This document shows, one piece after another, positions 54,794 through 64,000 of a DNA stretch of 64,000 bases (positions are counted from its first letter, which is position 1; each line of letters begins with the position of its first letter). Made by a program: the position numbers and the translations under genes. Location: contig CAZGFQ010000006.1 of assembly GCA_964525185.1 (NCBI GenBank), positions 1 to 64,000 of the forward strand, read 5' to 3'. Origin of the DNA: JABHGY01 sp964525185. GTDB lineage: Bacteria; Fidelibacterota; Marinisomatia; Marinisomatales; UBA1611. The notes under the pieces were generated by a model. That model worked only from the letters and a program-made list of their open reading frames with translations. It did not search any database and had not been told where the DNA came from.

Positions 54794-57700
54794 ATGAAAA
54801 AAACATTATTCTATTTCATTATTGTATCTTTCCTGTTTGCTGGTGATACTGGGAAACTCAAGGGGATTATTACTGACCTTACGTCCGGAGATCCGCTGAT
54901 TGGCGTGAATATCGTTTTAAAAAATACAACAATGGGAACCGCATCCAGTCAAAATGGTGACTATTCCATTATTTTTATACCTGCTGCAAAATACACGGTT
55001 TCTGTATCATACATTGGCTACAAAACAATTATTGTTCAGGATGTAATTATTAATGCAAACCATACTACGCAATTGAATTTCAAAATGGATATATCTGCGG
55101 TTGATGGTGAAGAAATAACCGTGGAAGCAGAAAGACCAATTATTGTTCGAGATCAAACAGCAACAACCATTACGATGGAAGAAGAAAAGTTGGAAAATAT
55201 GCCTATCAACTCCTTTGAAGATGCCATGACAACAATGGCTGGGGTTATTGAAAATGATAATTCAGAAAGTGGGATTCATTTTAGGGGCGGGCGTACTGGA
55301 GAGGTTACTTTCCTTGTGGATGGTTTTGTTGTTGAAGATGCGCTATATGGGGAAATGGGTATGGATGTTTCTCGAAGTGCCATTTCTGAATTATCTGTAA
55401 TTACTGGCGCCTTCAATGCAGAGTACGGGGAAGCTATGAGCGGTGTTGTAAATATTGTAACAAAAGAAGGTCGTTCAGATTATTCGTGGAGTCTTCGCGG
55501 TGTTTCCGATAACTTTTTTAACAACGAAATTAATGACTGGGATCAATCTCGAATTGAGGGAACTTTCAGTGGCCCCCTTCTATTTTTCAAGCCAAATATT
55601 GCAACTTTTTTTGTTTCTGCAGATCGTTTAAATACACGAACATCTCTTTGGAAAAATAAATTACCTTTCAATGTATGGAAAGATGTAAATGATGACGGTA
55701 TTGATGGAAATTGGCTCGATTTGAATGAAGATGGTATTGAGGATGAAAATGAAGTCGATACATTGGCGATGGCTGATATTAATTTAGATGGTATCCCAGA
55801 TCTACTTTCAGAGGGTAATATTGAAGAGTCGGGCGCTTATCGTATTCGAGATCGTTACAATGCTAAGCTAGTCTTGCGTCCCATTTCAAAATTAAAACTT
55901 ACCATAGGGTACAATAAATTTTCTGAAGAATCTCAATCTTTTTCTATGAGTTATAGACAGCTACCCGATCGAAGTGGAATTGATTTTGACCTTTCGACTG
56001 ATTTACAAATAAAAGCAAGCTATGCTGTTTCAGAGGATATGTATATCACCGCTCGTTACCAAGACCATAAAACAGAATCATGGTATGGCTATGAAACATT
56101 ATTATCCGAGAATCATGAACTAGAAAGTAAAATAATAAATATTCCTAAAGGATGGGAAGGATACACGCCCGAAACAGTTCCTGCTGGAGAAGATTACTTA
56201 TGGTTGGGATATTATGCTGAACCTTATGCAGACATGAATGGTGATGGTGTTTGGAGTATTTATTCAACTGAATGGTGGAATGATGAGAATGGAAATGGTA
56301 TCTGGGATAATGATGAACCCTATAGCGACTGGAATAATGATAGTTCGTGGAATGTCTTTAATTGGGAAGATGAAAACGGTAATGATGCTTGGGATGCCGG
56401 AGAAGCTATTCTTTCTGATGAATATTGGGATATTCAATCGGGCGCAACATCCACAAATCCTGAAAATTATGACTGGGGCGTTGATGCGCGATTAAGAGAG
56501 GGCGACGCATATGATAATACATCAAACTATGAATTTTACGGGCGCTACAATATTTATAACATTTATGGAGATTCGATAAGAGAGGGTGTTTCCACAATGC
56601 ATGATTATACGTGGTATAAATCTAACTATAAAAGTTGGGGTGGAGATATTACTTGGCAAATTAATAAACAACACCAATTAAAGGCGGGGTTTGAACAAAA
56701 AAAATATGATTTAGCTCGATTTGCGGCGTACGGAATTGGAGGTGGATATTTTGGCAATTCCGGCGATCCGTCCTTCATTATGTATGAGCATCAACCTGAA
56801 TCTCAAAGTTGGTATATCCAAGATAAAATTGAATATAATGATGTGGTCGTTAATATCGGGATTAGAATGGATCAGTTAGACCCAAAAAGTCACTACCCAG
56901 ACCCAACTCAAGAATTGGGGTATTATTATTCTGATGGTGGCGAAACTGTATGGATTGAACCGAGTGATGTCGGTTCTCTAACTGTCGAAAATTCTGAAAA
57001 TTTGGAATGGGGTTACTTAAATCGAGATGATAATGGAAATATCACAGGTGGAACGCCAGCACCCGATGCTGAAATTAAAAGTCAATTTAGCCCAAGGTTA
57101 GGTATTGGGTACCCCATAACGGATAAAGTTGCTTTTCATTTTTCGTATGGACACTTTTACCAGTTTCCAGACTTGTACTATATGTATAATTATGGGAACC
57201 AAGAAGGAAATAACATTGCAGCTCCGGGGTGGTCTGGCAATGCAAATTCCATGGCTCAAAATAATAATTTATATGGGAATAATTTATTTCCATTTCCATA
57301 TAATTTATCCGATTGGTATATCCCGGAAGTTGGGAGTCCAAATGTAAGCCCTCAGAGATCTGTGCAGTATGAAATGGGGCTAAGAACCTGGATTGGAGAA
57401 CATTATGTATTAAGCTCCACTTTATATTATAAAGATTTGTTTGATTATGCCGCTTCTCGGATTTATGATGCCGACCCACAACAATATGCAGTTTATGAAA
57501 ATATGGATTATGCAAATTCCCGAGGATTTGAAATTTCTCTAGAAAAACTATTTTCAAATAATTATAGTTGGTACATCAATTATGCTATGGCCCGCGCGGA
57601 AGGTAATGCGCCTAACTCATCTTACCATTGGGATGTGGCTTATTTGGAATCCGTCTACGGGTGGCGTGATTATAATCGCACATTTACGATGGACTGGGAC

Positions 57701-58087
57701 CAAACACATACTATAAACATCGGGATTGATTATCAACATCCAAAAGGGTTTGGAATAAATGTATTAGGAAATATTGGAAGTGGGTTGCCTTACACACCTA
57801 CAGACTCCAGAGGGCGCCCAATTGATGAACCAAATTCAGGTCGAATGCCGCCTACTGCAAATTTCAATATGAAAGCATTTTACGATTTGCCGGTTAAAAA
57901 AACAAAAGCACGATTATTTATGGATATTACAAATGTGTTTAATTATCAAAATGTGCTTCGCGTCTTCGGAAATTCAGGACAACCTGATGTAAATCTAAAT
58001 CCCAATATTTCCCCTATGTATCTATGGCGTCCATACTATTACAGTTCGCCTAGACATATTGAAGTTGGCTTAAGTGTAGGAATGTAA
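54794..58087 (+). CDS. TonB-dependent receptor with carboxypeptidase-regulatory-like domain, right arm
   Basis: A 1,097-residue paralogue of the left-arm receptor. I start it at the ATG at 54794 (GGAGG upstream), giving a clean signal peptide ending LFAGD; a longer frame from 54722 adds 24 unlikely residues. The regulatory-like domain (LKGIITDLTSGDPLIGVNIVL), plug motifs (HFRGGRTGEVTFLVDGF, FNAEYGEAMSGVV) and barrel end (SSPRHIEVGLSVGM) align with the left protein. Acidic DxNxDGxxD-type loops are dense at residues ~295-337 and ~478-537. The next gene starts 2 bases after the stop. No SusD gene is present and the substrate is unknown. Confidence 0.88.
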   Translation: MKKTLFYFIIVSFLFAGDTGKLKGIITDLTSGDPLIGVNIVLKNTTMGTASSQNGDYSIIFIPAAKYTVSVSYIGYKTIIVQDVIINANHTTQLNFKMDISAVDGEEITVEAERPIIVRDQTATTITMEEEKLENMPINSFEDAMTTMAGVIENDNSESGIHFRGGRTGEVTFLVDGFVVEDALYGEMGMDVSRSAISELSVITGAFNAEYGEAMSGVVNIVTKEGRSDYSWSLRGVSDNFFNNEINDWDQSRIEGTFSGPLLFFKPNIATFFVSADRLNTRTSLWKNKLPFNVWKDVNDDGIDGNWLDLNEDGIEDENEVDTLAMADINLDGIPDLLSEGNIEESGAYRIRDRYNAKLVLRPISKLKLTIGYNKFSEESQSFSMSYRQLPDRSGIDFDLSTDLQIKASYAVSEDMYITARYQDHKTESWYGYETLLSENHELESKIINIPKGWEGYTPETVPAGEDYLWLGYYAEPYADMNGDGVWSIYSTEWWNDENGNGIWDNDEPYSDWNNDSSWNVFNWEDENGNDAWDAGEAILSDEYWDIQSGATSTNPENYDWGVDARLREGDAYDNTSNYEFYGRYNIYNIYGDSIREGVSTMHDYTWYKSNYKSWGGDITWQINKQHQLKAGFEQKKYDLARFAAYGIGGGYFGNSGDPSFIMYEHQPESQSWYIQDKIEYNDVVVNIGIRMDQLDPKSHYPDPTQELGYYYSDGGETVWIEPSDVGSLTVENSENLEWGYLNRDDNGNITGGTPAPDAEIKSQFSPRLGIGYPITDKVAFHFSYGHFYQFPDLYYMYNYGNQEGNNIAAPGWSGNANSMAQNNNLYGNNLFPFPYNLSDWYIPEVGSPNVSPQRSVQYEMGLRTWIGEHYVLSSTLYYKDLFDYAASRIYDADPQQYAVYENMDYANSRGFEISLEKLFSNNYSWYINYAMARAEGNAPNSSYHWDVAYLESVYGWRDYNRTFTMDWDQTHTINIGIDYQHPKGFGINVLGNIGSGLPYTPTDSRGRPIDEPNSGRMPPTANFNMKAFYDLPVKKTKARLFMDITNVFNYQNVLRVFGNSGQPDVNLNPNISPMYLWRPYYYSSPRHIEVGLSVGM

Positions 58088-58089
58088 AC

Positions 58090-61000
58090 ATGAAAAAATA
58101 TTTAATAATTACCTTATTACTTAATATTGCAATCCATGCGGGTAACCCAACAACTGGGCTTTCTAAACGTGAATATTATAATCAATTTATAGCCCCTTCA
58201 AAAGGACGAGCTCCTCTTGGTAGACCCGCAGCATATGACGACAGAAAGCGAAGTGTTCTTGATAAAGGAAATATGGTTTTACGTTTATCGAATGCCGCAA
58301 TTTATGGATATGATCGCTGGGGATTAAACCATGAATTCCCCGCTGGAAGCATGATAACAAATGGGTGTTGTACATACTATTGGACACAAGCACCCATGGT
58401 GGGTGCATTAAAAAATGGTGTCCCATCTGTCTCTGTGGGTGTTCGGGGTTCTGTACGAGATTCGGAAGAAGAGTTTGAACCGTTACCGGGTTATGATGCT
58501 GGATATAGTGACACAGATCAAAATATTGGAATTGCTTTCAGCGATATGGAGCAATCTTGGCCAGATCGATGGCCTATTGAAGCGGATCCAACAGGAACGT
58601 TTGCATCCGTTTTGTATGATGCAAACGGCAATGTTGAAGATACGCTTTATTTCCCTGGCGTGGAGCCGGCGTTAGGGCCGGAAGGATTCCCGGATGCTCC
58701 ATGCGGATTGGGTGTTCAAGCTGACAGAGAAGCTTATTTTGTTGTAACTGATAATGACCCAACAGATGGAAATACTTACGCAAGCAACAATGGCGTTGGT
58801 CCACTAAATGTACGTATCGATACTTGGGTATTAAATTATGCAAATACCTTTGGGAATGATGGACTTATATTTATTCAGAAAATGACAAATGTGGGTAATG
58901 ATACCTTAAGGGATTTATACTTTGGAATCGCTGGAGATCCAGATGCGCCAGAACAAGGAAGCGCGGAATGGACTGATGATTTATGTATGCTCATTTCTGC
59001 AGATGATCCTCACATTGCAGAAAAATTATCTGACACTACGGATGCACATTTATTAGAAAATTTAGCCATTGTTTGGGATCCGGATGATGAATCATCGGGG
59101 TTTGTGTCATCTGGACTTGGGTGGATTGGACTCAAATTTCTTGAATGTACAAAATACAATATGGATGGTTCAATTCAATCATATGATATTTCAACTTTTT
59201 ATACATACGAATACAGTGAAGATTCCCAAAGCGACAATGATGCATATAATATTCAAATGAGTCATGGAATACAAGAACCACATAATATTGAACCGCCTTC
59301 TAATGATTTATTCCAAAAACCTTATTCTTACGGCCCTGATATAACGTGGATTGTTGCTGCGGGCGGACCAGAACAAGTAACAGCAGATGGCGATACTATT
59401 CCAGAAATGGCTGTGGCGCCGGGAGAATATGTCATTTTTACTTTTGCTGATTTTATGGGAATTAATGAAGCGGATTTATTAAGGAATGCAAAAGTTTTTC
59501 AATCCTTATATGATAACAATTGCGCCAGTCCACAACCACCACAACCTCCAGTTGTACATGCCGTTCCGCAAGATGGAAAAGTTGCTCTATTCTGGGATAA
59601 TCGCAGTGAAAATTCTATCGATCCTGTAACAGGAAATAATGCATTCCAAGGATATCGTGTTTATAGAAGTTCTGATCGGGGAAATACCTGGGGCTCAGTG
59701 GTAACAGATTTTAATGGCAACCCAACTGATTTTTATAAACCGCTGGCTATTTTTGATAAAATGGACGGACTCAATGGAGCCTATGCAATGTCTGACCCAT
59801 TAATTTATTATAATCTCGGAAATGACGACGGATTACGTTATTCGTTTATTGATCAAGATTTGGTAAATGGTTATGAATATTGGTATTCCATTTCTGCTTA
59901 TGATGGACCTGACGATTGGTCTGGAGCCCGTGTGGACCCCATGGAAAATGCTAAAGTAAAGAATGCATTTATAGATGGAGATAATACCATTTCAATTGTT
60001 CCGCAAGGCAAGTCCCTTGGGCATGAAATTGGAGATAAAAATGTAATACATACGGGTATAGCAAAAGCTACTTTGAGTGCGGTGGATGCAGAAGCATTTG
60101 TCTTTGATTTTTTAGGTGAAGTAGAAGTAGAAGAGTCCGATTTTGTAAGTAAGGGCTATTCGTATTCCGTTGACTTTTATGATGATGGAATATCTATAGA
60201 TTCTACCGATGATGATATGGCAAACTGGGATACAACGTATTTTTCATATTGGACATTAACAAACTCAACAACAGGAGAAACTATTATAGATCAAGATTCC
60301 GATGTAGAATCAGGTAAAATGAAATATGTTATTGATGGTTTTATCCCCGTCTTCAACAATGCATCGTTTACCATTTCTGGAGCAGACACTGTTATTCATA
60401 CTGTTTTAGATAGTCTTGCATCAAACCTTGCTTTTACAGGTGGTGGAGCATCTGGGGCTGCCAACCCATCTTGGGGTGGTTTTGTTGACTATTTATATAA
60501 TAATTATCCTGCATCCGCTGGATTTTCTCCACCATCCGATATTATTAGCTATAAAGAATTGGGTGTTGATCTACAAATTAGATTTACAGAATCGGGGTCC
60601 ATTGCATCATACTATAATTTAAATATTCTGAGAGGAAATGCTGACCCAGATACTATACAACTTCCCATCGAAATATGGGATACAGAAAATAACCAACGAC
60701 TTAACTTAGCTGTTTATCAGGTTGCTGGGAATTCAAAGCCAGTTCCTCCGTGGGTACCAGACAGTTCAATTGTGGTTGATTCTGTTTTCACAAATTCTGA
60801 CACCACGCTTGATTCGTCTTGGGCTCATTATTACTCCCTGTCTACTAATTTGCAATTAGTTCCAATTCATGATGAGTATATTGGTTCATCCAATACATAT
60901 CACTTTGCAGAAGATGCCGGTCTTATGGGGTGGGTCTTGAATTTCAACACAAGTAATTTACGTTTTAATTATGGCGATATATTAGATATTGTATTCCCAA

Positions 61001-61389
61001 ACCCTATTGTTCCGGGAGAAGATCAATACATAATTCAAACTACAGCAGATGGTACCTCGTCAGATTTAGATTTAAGTGAAATTTTAGTTGTTCCAAATCC
61101 GTATGTTGTCACATCTGCTTACGAATATATTCAATATCAAAAAGAAATTCAGTTTACCCGCCTTCCTGAAGAATGTATGATTCGTATTTACAATTCAGCG
61201 GGGGAATTGGTTCAGGTGATTAACCATGAAGTCGGTAGTCCTGGGTATCGAGGGTCTAGTATTGAAGCTTGGGATTTACGAACATATAATAATCAAGATG
61301 TAGCTTTTGGAGTATATATATTCCATGTAGTTTCTGGAGGATTTGAAAATGGGAAGGAACATATTGGAAAGTTTGCGGTGATCAAATGA
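58090..61389 (+). CDS. Large exported protein with FlgD/T9SS-like C-terminus, right arm
   Basis: A 1,099-residue paralogue of the left-arm exported protein. It has a signal peptide (ends IAIHAG), an N-terminal beta region with NMVLRLSNAAIYGYDRWG, an FN3-like segment (AFQGYRVYRSSDRGNTWG), the block RFTESGSIASYYNLNILRGN, and a C-terminal domain (ILVVPNPYVV, IRIYNSAGEL, FGVYIFHVVSGG) ending GKFAVIK as sorting domains do. Cysteines CC near residue 98 may form a disulfide. The stop overlaps the next start by 4 bases, so it is tightly coupled to the PorV-like gene. Confidence 0.75.
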   Translation: MKKYLIITLLLNIAIHAGNPTTGLSKREYYNQFIAPSKGRAPLGRPAAYDDRKRSVLDKGNMVLRLSNAAIYGYDRWGLNHEFPAGSMITNGCCTYYWTQAPMVGALKNGVPSVSVGVRGSVRDSEEEFEPLPGYDAGYSDTDQNIGIAFSDMEQSWPDRWPIEADPTGTFASVLYDANGNVEDTLYFPGVEPALGPEGFPDAPCGLGVQADREAYFVVTDNDPTDGNTYASNNGVGPLNVRIDTWVLNYANTFGNDGLIFIQKMTNVGNDTLRDLYFGIAGDPDAPEQGSAEWTDDLCMLISADDPHIAEKLSDTTDAHLLENLAIVWDPDDESSGFVSSGLGWIGLKFLECTKYNMDGSIQSYDISTFYTYEYSEDSQSDNDAYNIQMSHGIQEPHNIEPPSNDLFQKPYSYGPDITWIVAAGGPEQVTADGDTIPEMAVAPGEYVIFTFADFMGINEADLLRNAKVFQSLYDNNCASPQPPQPPVVHAVPQDGKVALFWDNRSENSIDPVTGNNAFQGYRVYRSSDRGNTWGSVVTDFNGNPTDFYKPLAIFDKMDGLNGAYAMSDPLIYYNLGNDDGLRYSFIDQDLVNGYEYWYSISAYDGPDDWSGARVDPMENAKVKNAFIDGDNTISIVPQGKSLGHEIGDKNVIHTGIAKATLSAVDAEAFVFDFLGEVEVEESDFVSKGYSYSVDFYDDGISIDSTDDDMANWDTTYFSYWTLTNSTTGETIIDQDSDVESGKMKYVIDGFIPVFNNASFTISGADTVIHTVLDSLASNLAFTGGGASGAANPSWGGFVDYLYNNYPASAGFSPPSDIISYKELGVDLQIRFTESGSIASYYNLNILRGNADPDTIQLPIEIWDTENNQRLNLAVYQVAGNSKPVPPWVPDSSIVVDSVFTNSDTTLDSSWAHYYSLSTNLQLVPIHDEYIGSSNTYHFAEDAGLMGWVLNFNTSNLRFNYGDILDIVFPNPIVPGEDQYIIQTTADGTSSDLDLSEILVVPNPYVVTSAYEYIQYQKEIQFTRLPEECMIRIYNSAGELVQVINHEVGSPGYRGSSIEAWDLRTYNNQDVAFGVYIFHVVSGGFENGKEHIGKFAVIK

Positions 61390-62462
61390 AGAAACTTTTA
61401 TTTATCTTAACAACATTTGCAATTTTAAATGGGCAATTCGACAATGCATCAACATCGGCAGCTAACTTTTTGAAGGTTGAAGTAGGCGGACAAGCAGCAG
61501 CAATGGGAGGTGCATTCACAGCACAAGTCAGTGATGTGTCTGCCTTATTTTGGAATCCTGCTGGAATAACCGGTATCGGCAAATCAGAAGTAATGATAAG
61601 TCAAACAGAATGGATTGGAGATATTAATCATAATTTTCTTGCTGCCGCTGTTAAATTTGGCCGACAAGGGTATCTTGGATTAAGTATTAATCAAATGGCT
61701 TATGGTGAAATGACTCGAACGACGGAGTTTTCCCCTGAAGGAGAAGGTACATTTACCGCTAATGATTTGTCCCTTGGGTTAGCCTATGGCACACAAATCA
61801 GTGATAAATTTTCCACAGGAATTCAATTCAAAATCATTAGAGAAACAATTTCCTTTTCCAGCGCCAATGCGGTAGCTGTTGATGTGGGTTCTCAATATAC
61901 AACATCATTTTCTGGATTAAAAATTGGAATGGCCATTACTAATTTTGGTTCAAAAATGACCCTAACCGGAACGGATCAAAAAGTGGATATTGATGCATAT
62001 GAAGATTTAAATGGTAACCCAGATGTGATTGCTCGACTTGGTACAGAACAATGGTCACTCCCAATGACATTTAAAGTTGGGCTCTCCTTTTCCCCCATTG
62101 GTCCAGATGCGATCATAAAACAAGAAAAAGTGAGCTTTATTATTAATACAGAATACAGTGACCCAAGAGATTTTAATCCTATTTATATGGCTGGCGCAGA
62201 ATTGACAATAATGAAGCTTCTTTATCTTAGAGCTGGTGTTAAAAATACTTTTTTGAGATATCCAGATGATTTAGATGATGAATCAGATAAAGCAATGTCA
62301 GACTATGAAAAAGGTGAATACATTAATCGATTTTCTATGGGATTTGGGTTGTCCTCAAAGAATTTTCCATTTATACCTTATCACTTAAATCTCGATTATG
62401 CCTACTCAGATTTAGGGTTGCTTGGCTGGGTTCCGAGACTAACAATAAAGATTAATTTCTGA
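61386..62462 (+). CDS. PorV-like outer-membrane protein, right arm
   Basis: A 358-residue FadL/PorV-type barrel paralogous to the left-arm protein. The signal peptide ends near AILNGQF. The N-terminal motif KVEVGGQAAAMGGAFTAQVSDVSALFWNPAG matches the PorV/UPF0164 pattern closely. Alternating strands follow, and the end is PRLTIKINF with a terminal Phe, the usual BAM signal. It is the last gene of the right arm; the converging kelch gene ends 3 bases away, with no terminator between. Confidence 0.85.
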   Translation: MKKLLFILTTFAILNGQFDNASTSAANFLKVEVGGQAAAMGGAFTAQVSDVSALFWNPAGITGIGKSEVMISQTEWIGDINHNFLAAAVKFGRQGYLGLSINQMAYGEMTRTTEFSPEGEGTFTANDLSLGLAYGTQISDKFSTGIQFKIIRETISFSSANAVAVDVGSQYTTSFSGLKIGMAITNFGSKMTLTGTDQKVDIDAYEDLNGNPDVIARLGTEQWSLPMTFKVGLSFSPIGPDAIIKQEKVSFIINTEYSDPRDFNPIYMAGAELTIMKLLYLRAGVKNTFLRYPDDLDDESDKAMSDYEKGEYINRFSMGFGLSSKNFPFIPYHLNLDYAYSDLGLLGWVPRLTIKINF

Positions 62463-62465
62463 CAA

Positions 62466-64000
62466 TTATTTTAATAACGATATTTTCTTTGTTACTGTAT
62501 TTGAATAATTACTCATTAAGGCTATATATATCCCAGACGGAACTAATTTGTCTTTTGAGTCAATTCCACTCCAAATAAAAGAATTTATTCCGCTTTTTGC
62601 TCTAATTGTTGTATTAAATATTTCTTCTCCTGAAATTGAAAATATTGAAAATTTTATTTCATTTGACTCTTTCGAAATAAACTGGATTTTCGTGCTAGAG
62701 TTAAATGGGTTTGGGTAGATTTGATGTATCATTAAACTTTGCAACAAGGTTGGGTGAATCTTAGCTGTCCCTGTTGTGCTCTCCATAAAAAAATAATTTG
62801 TATTTCCTGTTAATAAAATTTGTCCTTCCGATAATTTTGATAGAGAGTGGTGATTGACATATGTTGGGAGAGGCGCTGTATTGCTCCATTGGTTTGTCGA
62901 TGGATCATATATTTCACAGTTGACTCCACTCCCTGTTATTAAAACAGTACCATCATTTAATCCAATAGTTCTATGCCCATACCGATAGTCCCCGATCATT
63001 TCTTCTGTTTGGGTTAACTCGTTTGTTGTTGGGTCATAAATTTCCCCAAATTCAGAGTTTCCAGTAATTAATACTCTGCCATCATTCAATAATTCAACCT
63101 GGGGGGATCTCCGATTATATAACATTGTACCTACAACTGTCCATGTATTTTCATTAGGATCAAATAATTCAACTTCAGGTATTTCAACACCCCACGCCTT
63201 TGAACCACCAACAACAAGAACTCTACCATCGTTTATTCGTATTGCAGCATGATTTCCACGAGATTCGTTTAACGGAGCAACATCTATAAATGAATTCGAT
63301 TGTTCATCAAATAATTCACAGCTTGATAATGATGTTTCTCCGTGAGGCGATACATTAAAACCACCAATAATTAAAATATTTCCATCTAATAGTTTGGTGG
63401 CTGTATGATTTGCTCTGGGAGTCAATAAAGTATCCATAAATACCCAATTATTGTCATCAATATCATATCGCTCAACACATACTATACTGCCGTATTCCGT
63501 TTCTCCACCCACTACCAATATGTCGCCATTATTCAATTTTGTCGATGTGTGTCCATACTTTGAATCATTTAAGGAATCGATAATAGTCCAAGAATAATCA
63601 ATAACATCAAATATTTCACATTGATTTATGAGTTGCATGACATTATTTGTTAAGATTCGACCTCCTGCAACCAAAACATCTCCTGTTTCTAAAACAGTCG
63701 CGGTATGGTGTGTCCTTGGTTTATTCATTTCTGGTAAAATATTCCAACTATTATCTAATGTAACAACAGATCTTTCTCTTGTTTTTGTTGGTGCTTGGAC
63801 CTTATTGGAATGAAAAGACTCCTTTCCGTTCGTGTGAACGGATGTTACATAGTATCTTGCTTTATTGTTTGCAAATTTCATATTAGCTATATCTATTTGA
63901 AAATCAAGATATTCACTCTCATCAGATGAAATAAAATCAATTTTTTCATAATTATTACAATGTAGATCGCTTTCACTTAATGCTCTATATATATTATACC
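62466..64000 (-). CDS. Kelch-repeat exported protein with T9SS sorting domain, 5' end outside the window
   Basis: The frame stays open from the stop at 62466 through the right edge, so the gene is 5'-partial; the ATG at 63881 is internal. The visible N-terminal part (NIYRALSESD...RYYVTSVHTNGKESFHSN) resembles the end of a fibronectin type III domain. About seven kelch repeats of ~48 residues follow, each with an HTATxLxxGDVLVAGG-type turn, forming a beta-propeller. The final ~85 residues are a T9SS sorting domain (HQIYPNPFNSSTKIQF, FSIFSISGEEIF, SGIYIALMS, KKISLLK). It is likely a surface protein with a binding propeller. Confidence 0.85.
   Translation of the reverse strand, partial: YNIYRALSESDLHCNNYEKIDFISSDESEYLDFQIDIANMKFANNKARYYVTSVHTNGKESFHSNKVQAPTKTRERSVVTLDNSWNILPEMNKPRTHHTATVLETGDVLVAGGRILTNNVMQLINQCEIFDVIDYSWTIIDSLNDSKYGHTSTKLNNGDILVVGGETEYGSIVCVERYDIDDNNWVFMDTLLTPRANHTATKLLDGNILIIGGFNVSPHGETSLSSCELFDEQSNSFIDVAPLNESRGNHAAIRINDGRVLVVGGSKAWGVEIPEVELFDPNENTWTVVGTMLYNRRSPQVELLNDGRVLITGNSEFGEIYDPTTNELTQTEEMIGDYRYGHRTIGLNDGTVLITGSGVNCEIYDPSTNQWSNTAPLPTYVNHHSLSKLSEGQILLTGNTNYFFMESTTGTAKIHPTLLQSLMIHQIYPNPFNSSTKIQFISKESNEIKFSIFSISGEEIFNTTIRAKSGINSFIWSGIDSKDKLVPSGIYIALMSNYSNTVTKKISLLK

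Noticed and set aside
57087..57557. 156-codon open frame antisense to the right-arm receptor
   Set aside because: Shadow of the receptor barrel; low-complexity His/Asn/Tyr-rich composition comes from the opposite-strand codons.
1..64000. Prophage, insertion sequence, integron or CRISPR array
   Set aside because: No transposase, integrase, phage structural gene or regularly spaced repeat was seen; nearly all sequence is covered by ordinary genes.

Overview
The window is AT-rich, gene-dense bacterial chromosome with short intergenic gaps and many overlapping start/stop pairs. It carries secreted proteins with the type IX secretion (T9SS) C-terminal sorting domain, PorV-like outer-membrane proteins, and TonB-dependent receptors with an N-terminal carboxypeptidase-regulatory-like domain. 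Together with a K+-type membrane pyrophosphatase and a type-3-like ProRS, this points to a Gram-negative of the Fibrobacteres-Chlorobi-Bacteroidetes (FCB) superphylum. Candidatus Marinimicrobia (SAR406) or a close relative is my best guess, but it is an inference and not tested by any search. No prophage, insertion sequence, CRISPR array or rRNA is visible, and no gene-free stretch reaches 300 bases.

Layout. 11-9837 (minus): a PLP aminotransferase preceded by the truncated 5' end of a second copy, a PepC-type peptidase, a DoxX-like protein, plsC-mutY-marR, and a coupled priA / outer-membrane protein / lipase set. 9955-19748 (minus): the housekeeping core ruvB-queA-ispD-ispF-ispE-tRNA-Gln-prs-rplY-pth-hppA-rpsF-rpsR-rplI, closed by a clear terminator. 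19834-29426 (minus): a Cys/Met-metabolism PLP enzyme, a divergent transketolase, uvrA, a MotA/MotB pair with a small exported protein, and a rhomboid protease. 29645-31521 (plus): an unknown gene and a DUF819 transporter-like protein. 31546-34578 (minus): proS-recO-papain-like protein. 34723-42656 (plus): amidohydrolase, TrmH-type methylase, CPBP protease, mgtE, glycosyltransferase, two unknown envelope proteins, a degenerate AroQ-like protein and an M23 peptidase. 42646-43920 (minus): a PpiC-type foldase lipoprotein.

The most unusual part is 44024-62462. Two divergent, mirror-image operons start from a shared 231-bp intergenic region. Each encodes, in the same order, a TonB-dependent receptor with Asp-rich calcium-loop-like insertions, a ~1,100-residue exported protein with a FlgD/T9SS-like C-terminus, and a PorV-like beta-barrel protein. 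The proteins are paralogous between the arms but strongly diverged. The left arm adds a fourth exported protein with a classical T9SS sorting domain; a kelch-repeat exported protein converges on the right arm and runs out of the window. I interpret each arm as a surface uptake or assembly module in which the large exported protein may take the place that SusD takes in Bacteroidetes. Substrate and mechanism cannot be read from the sequence.
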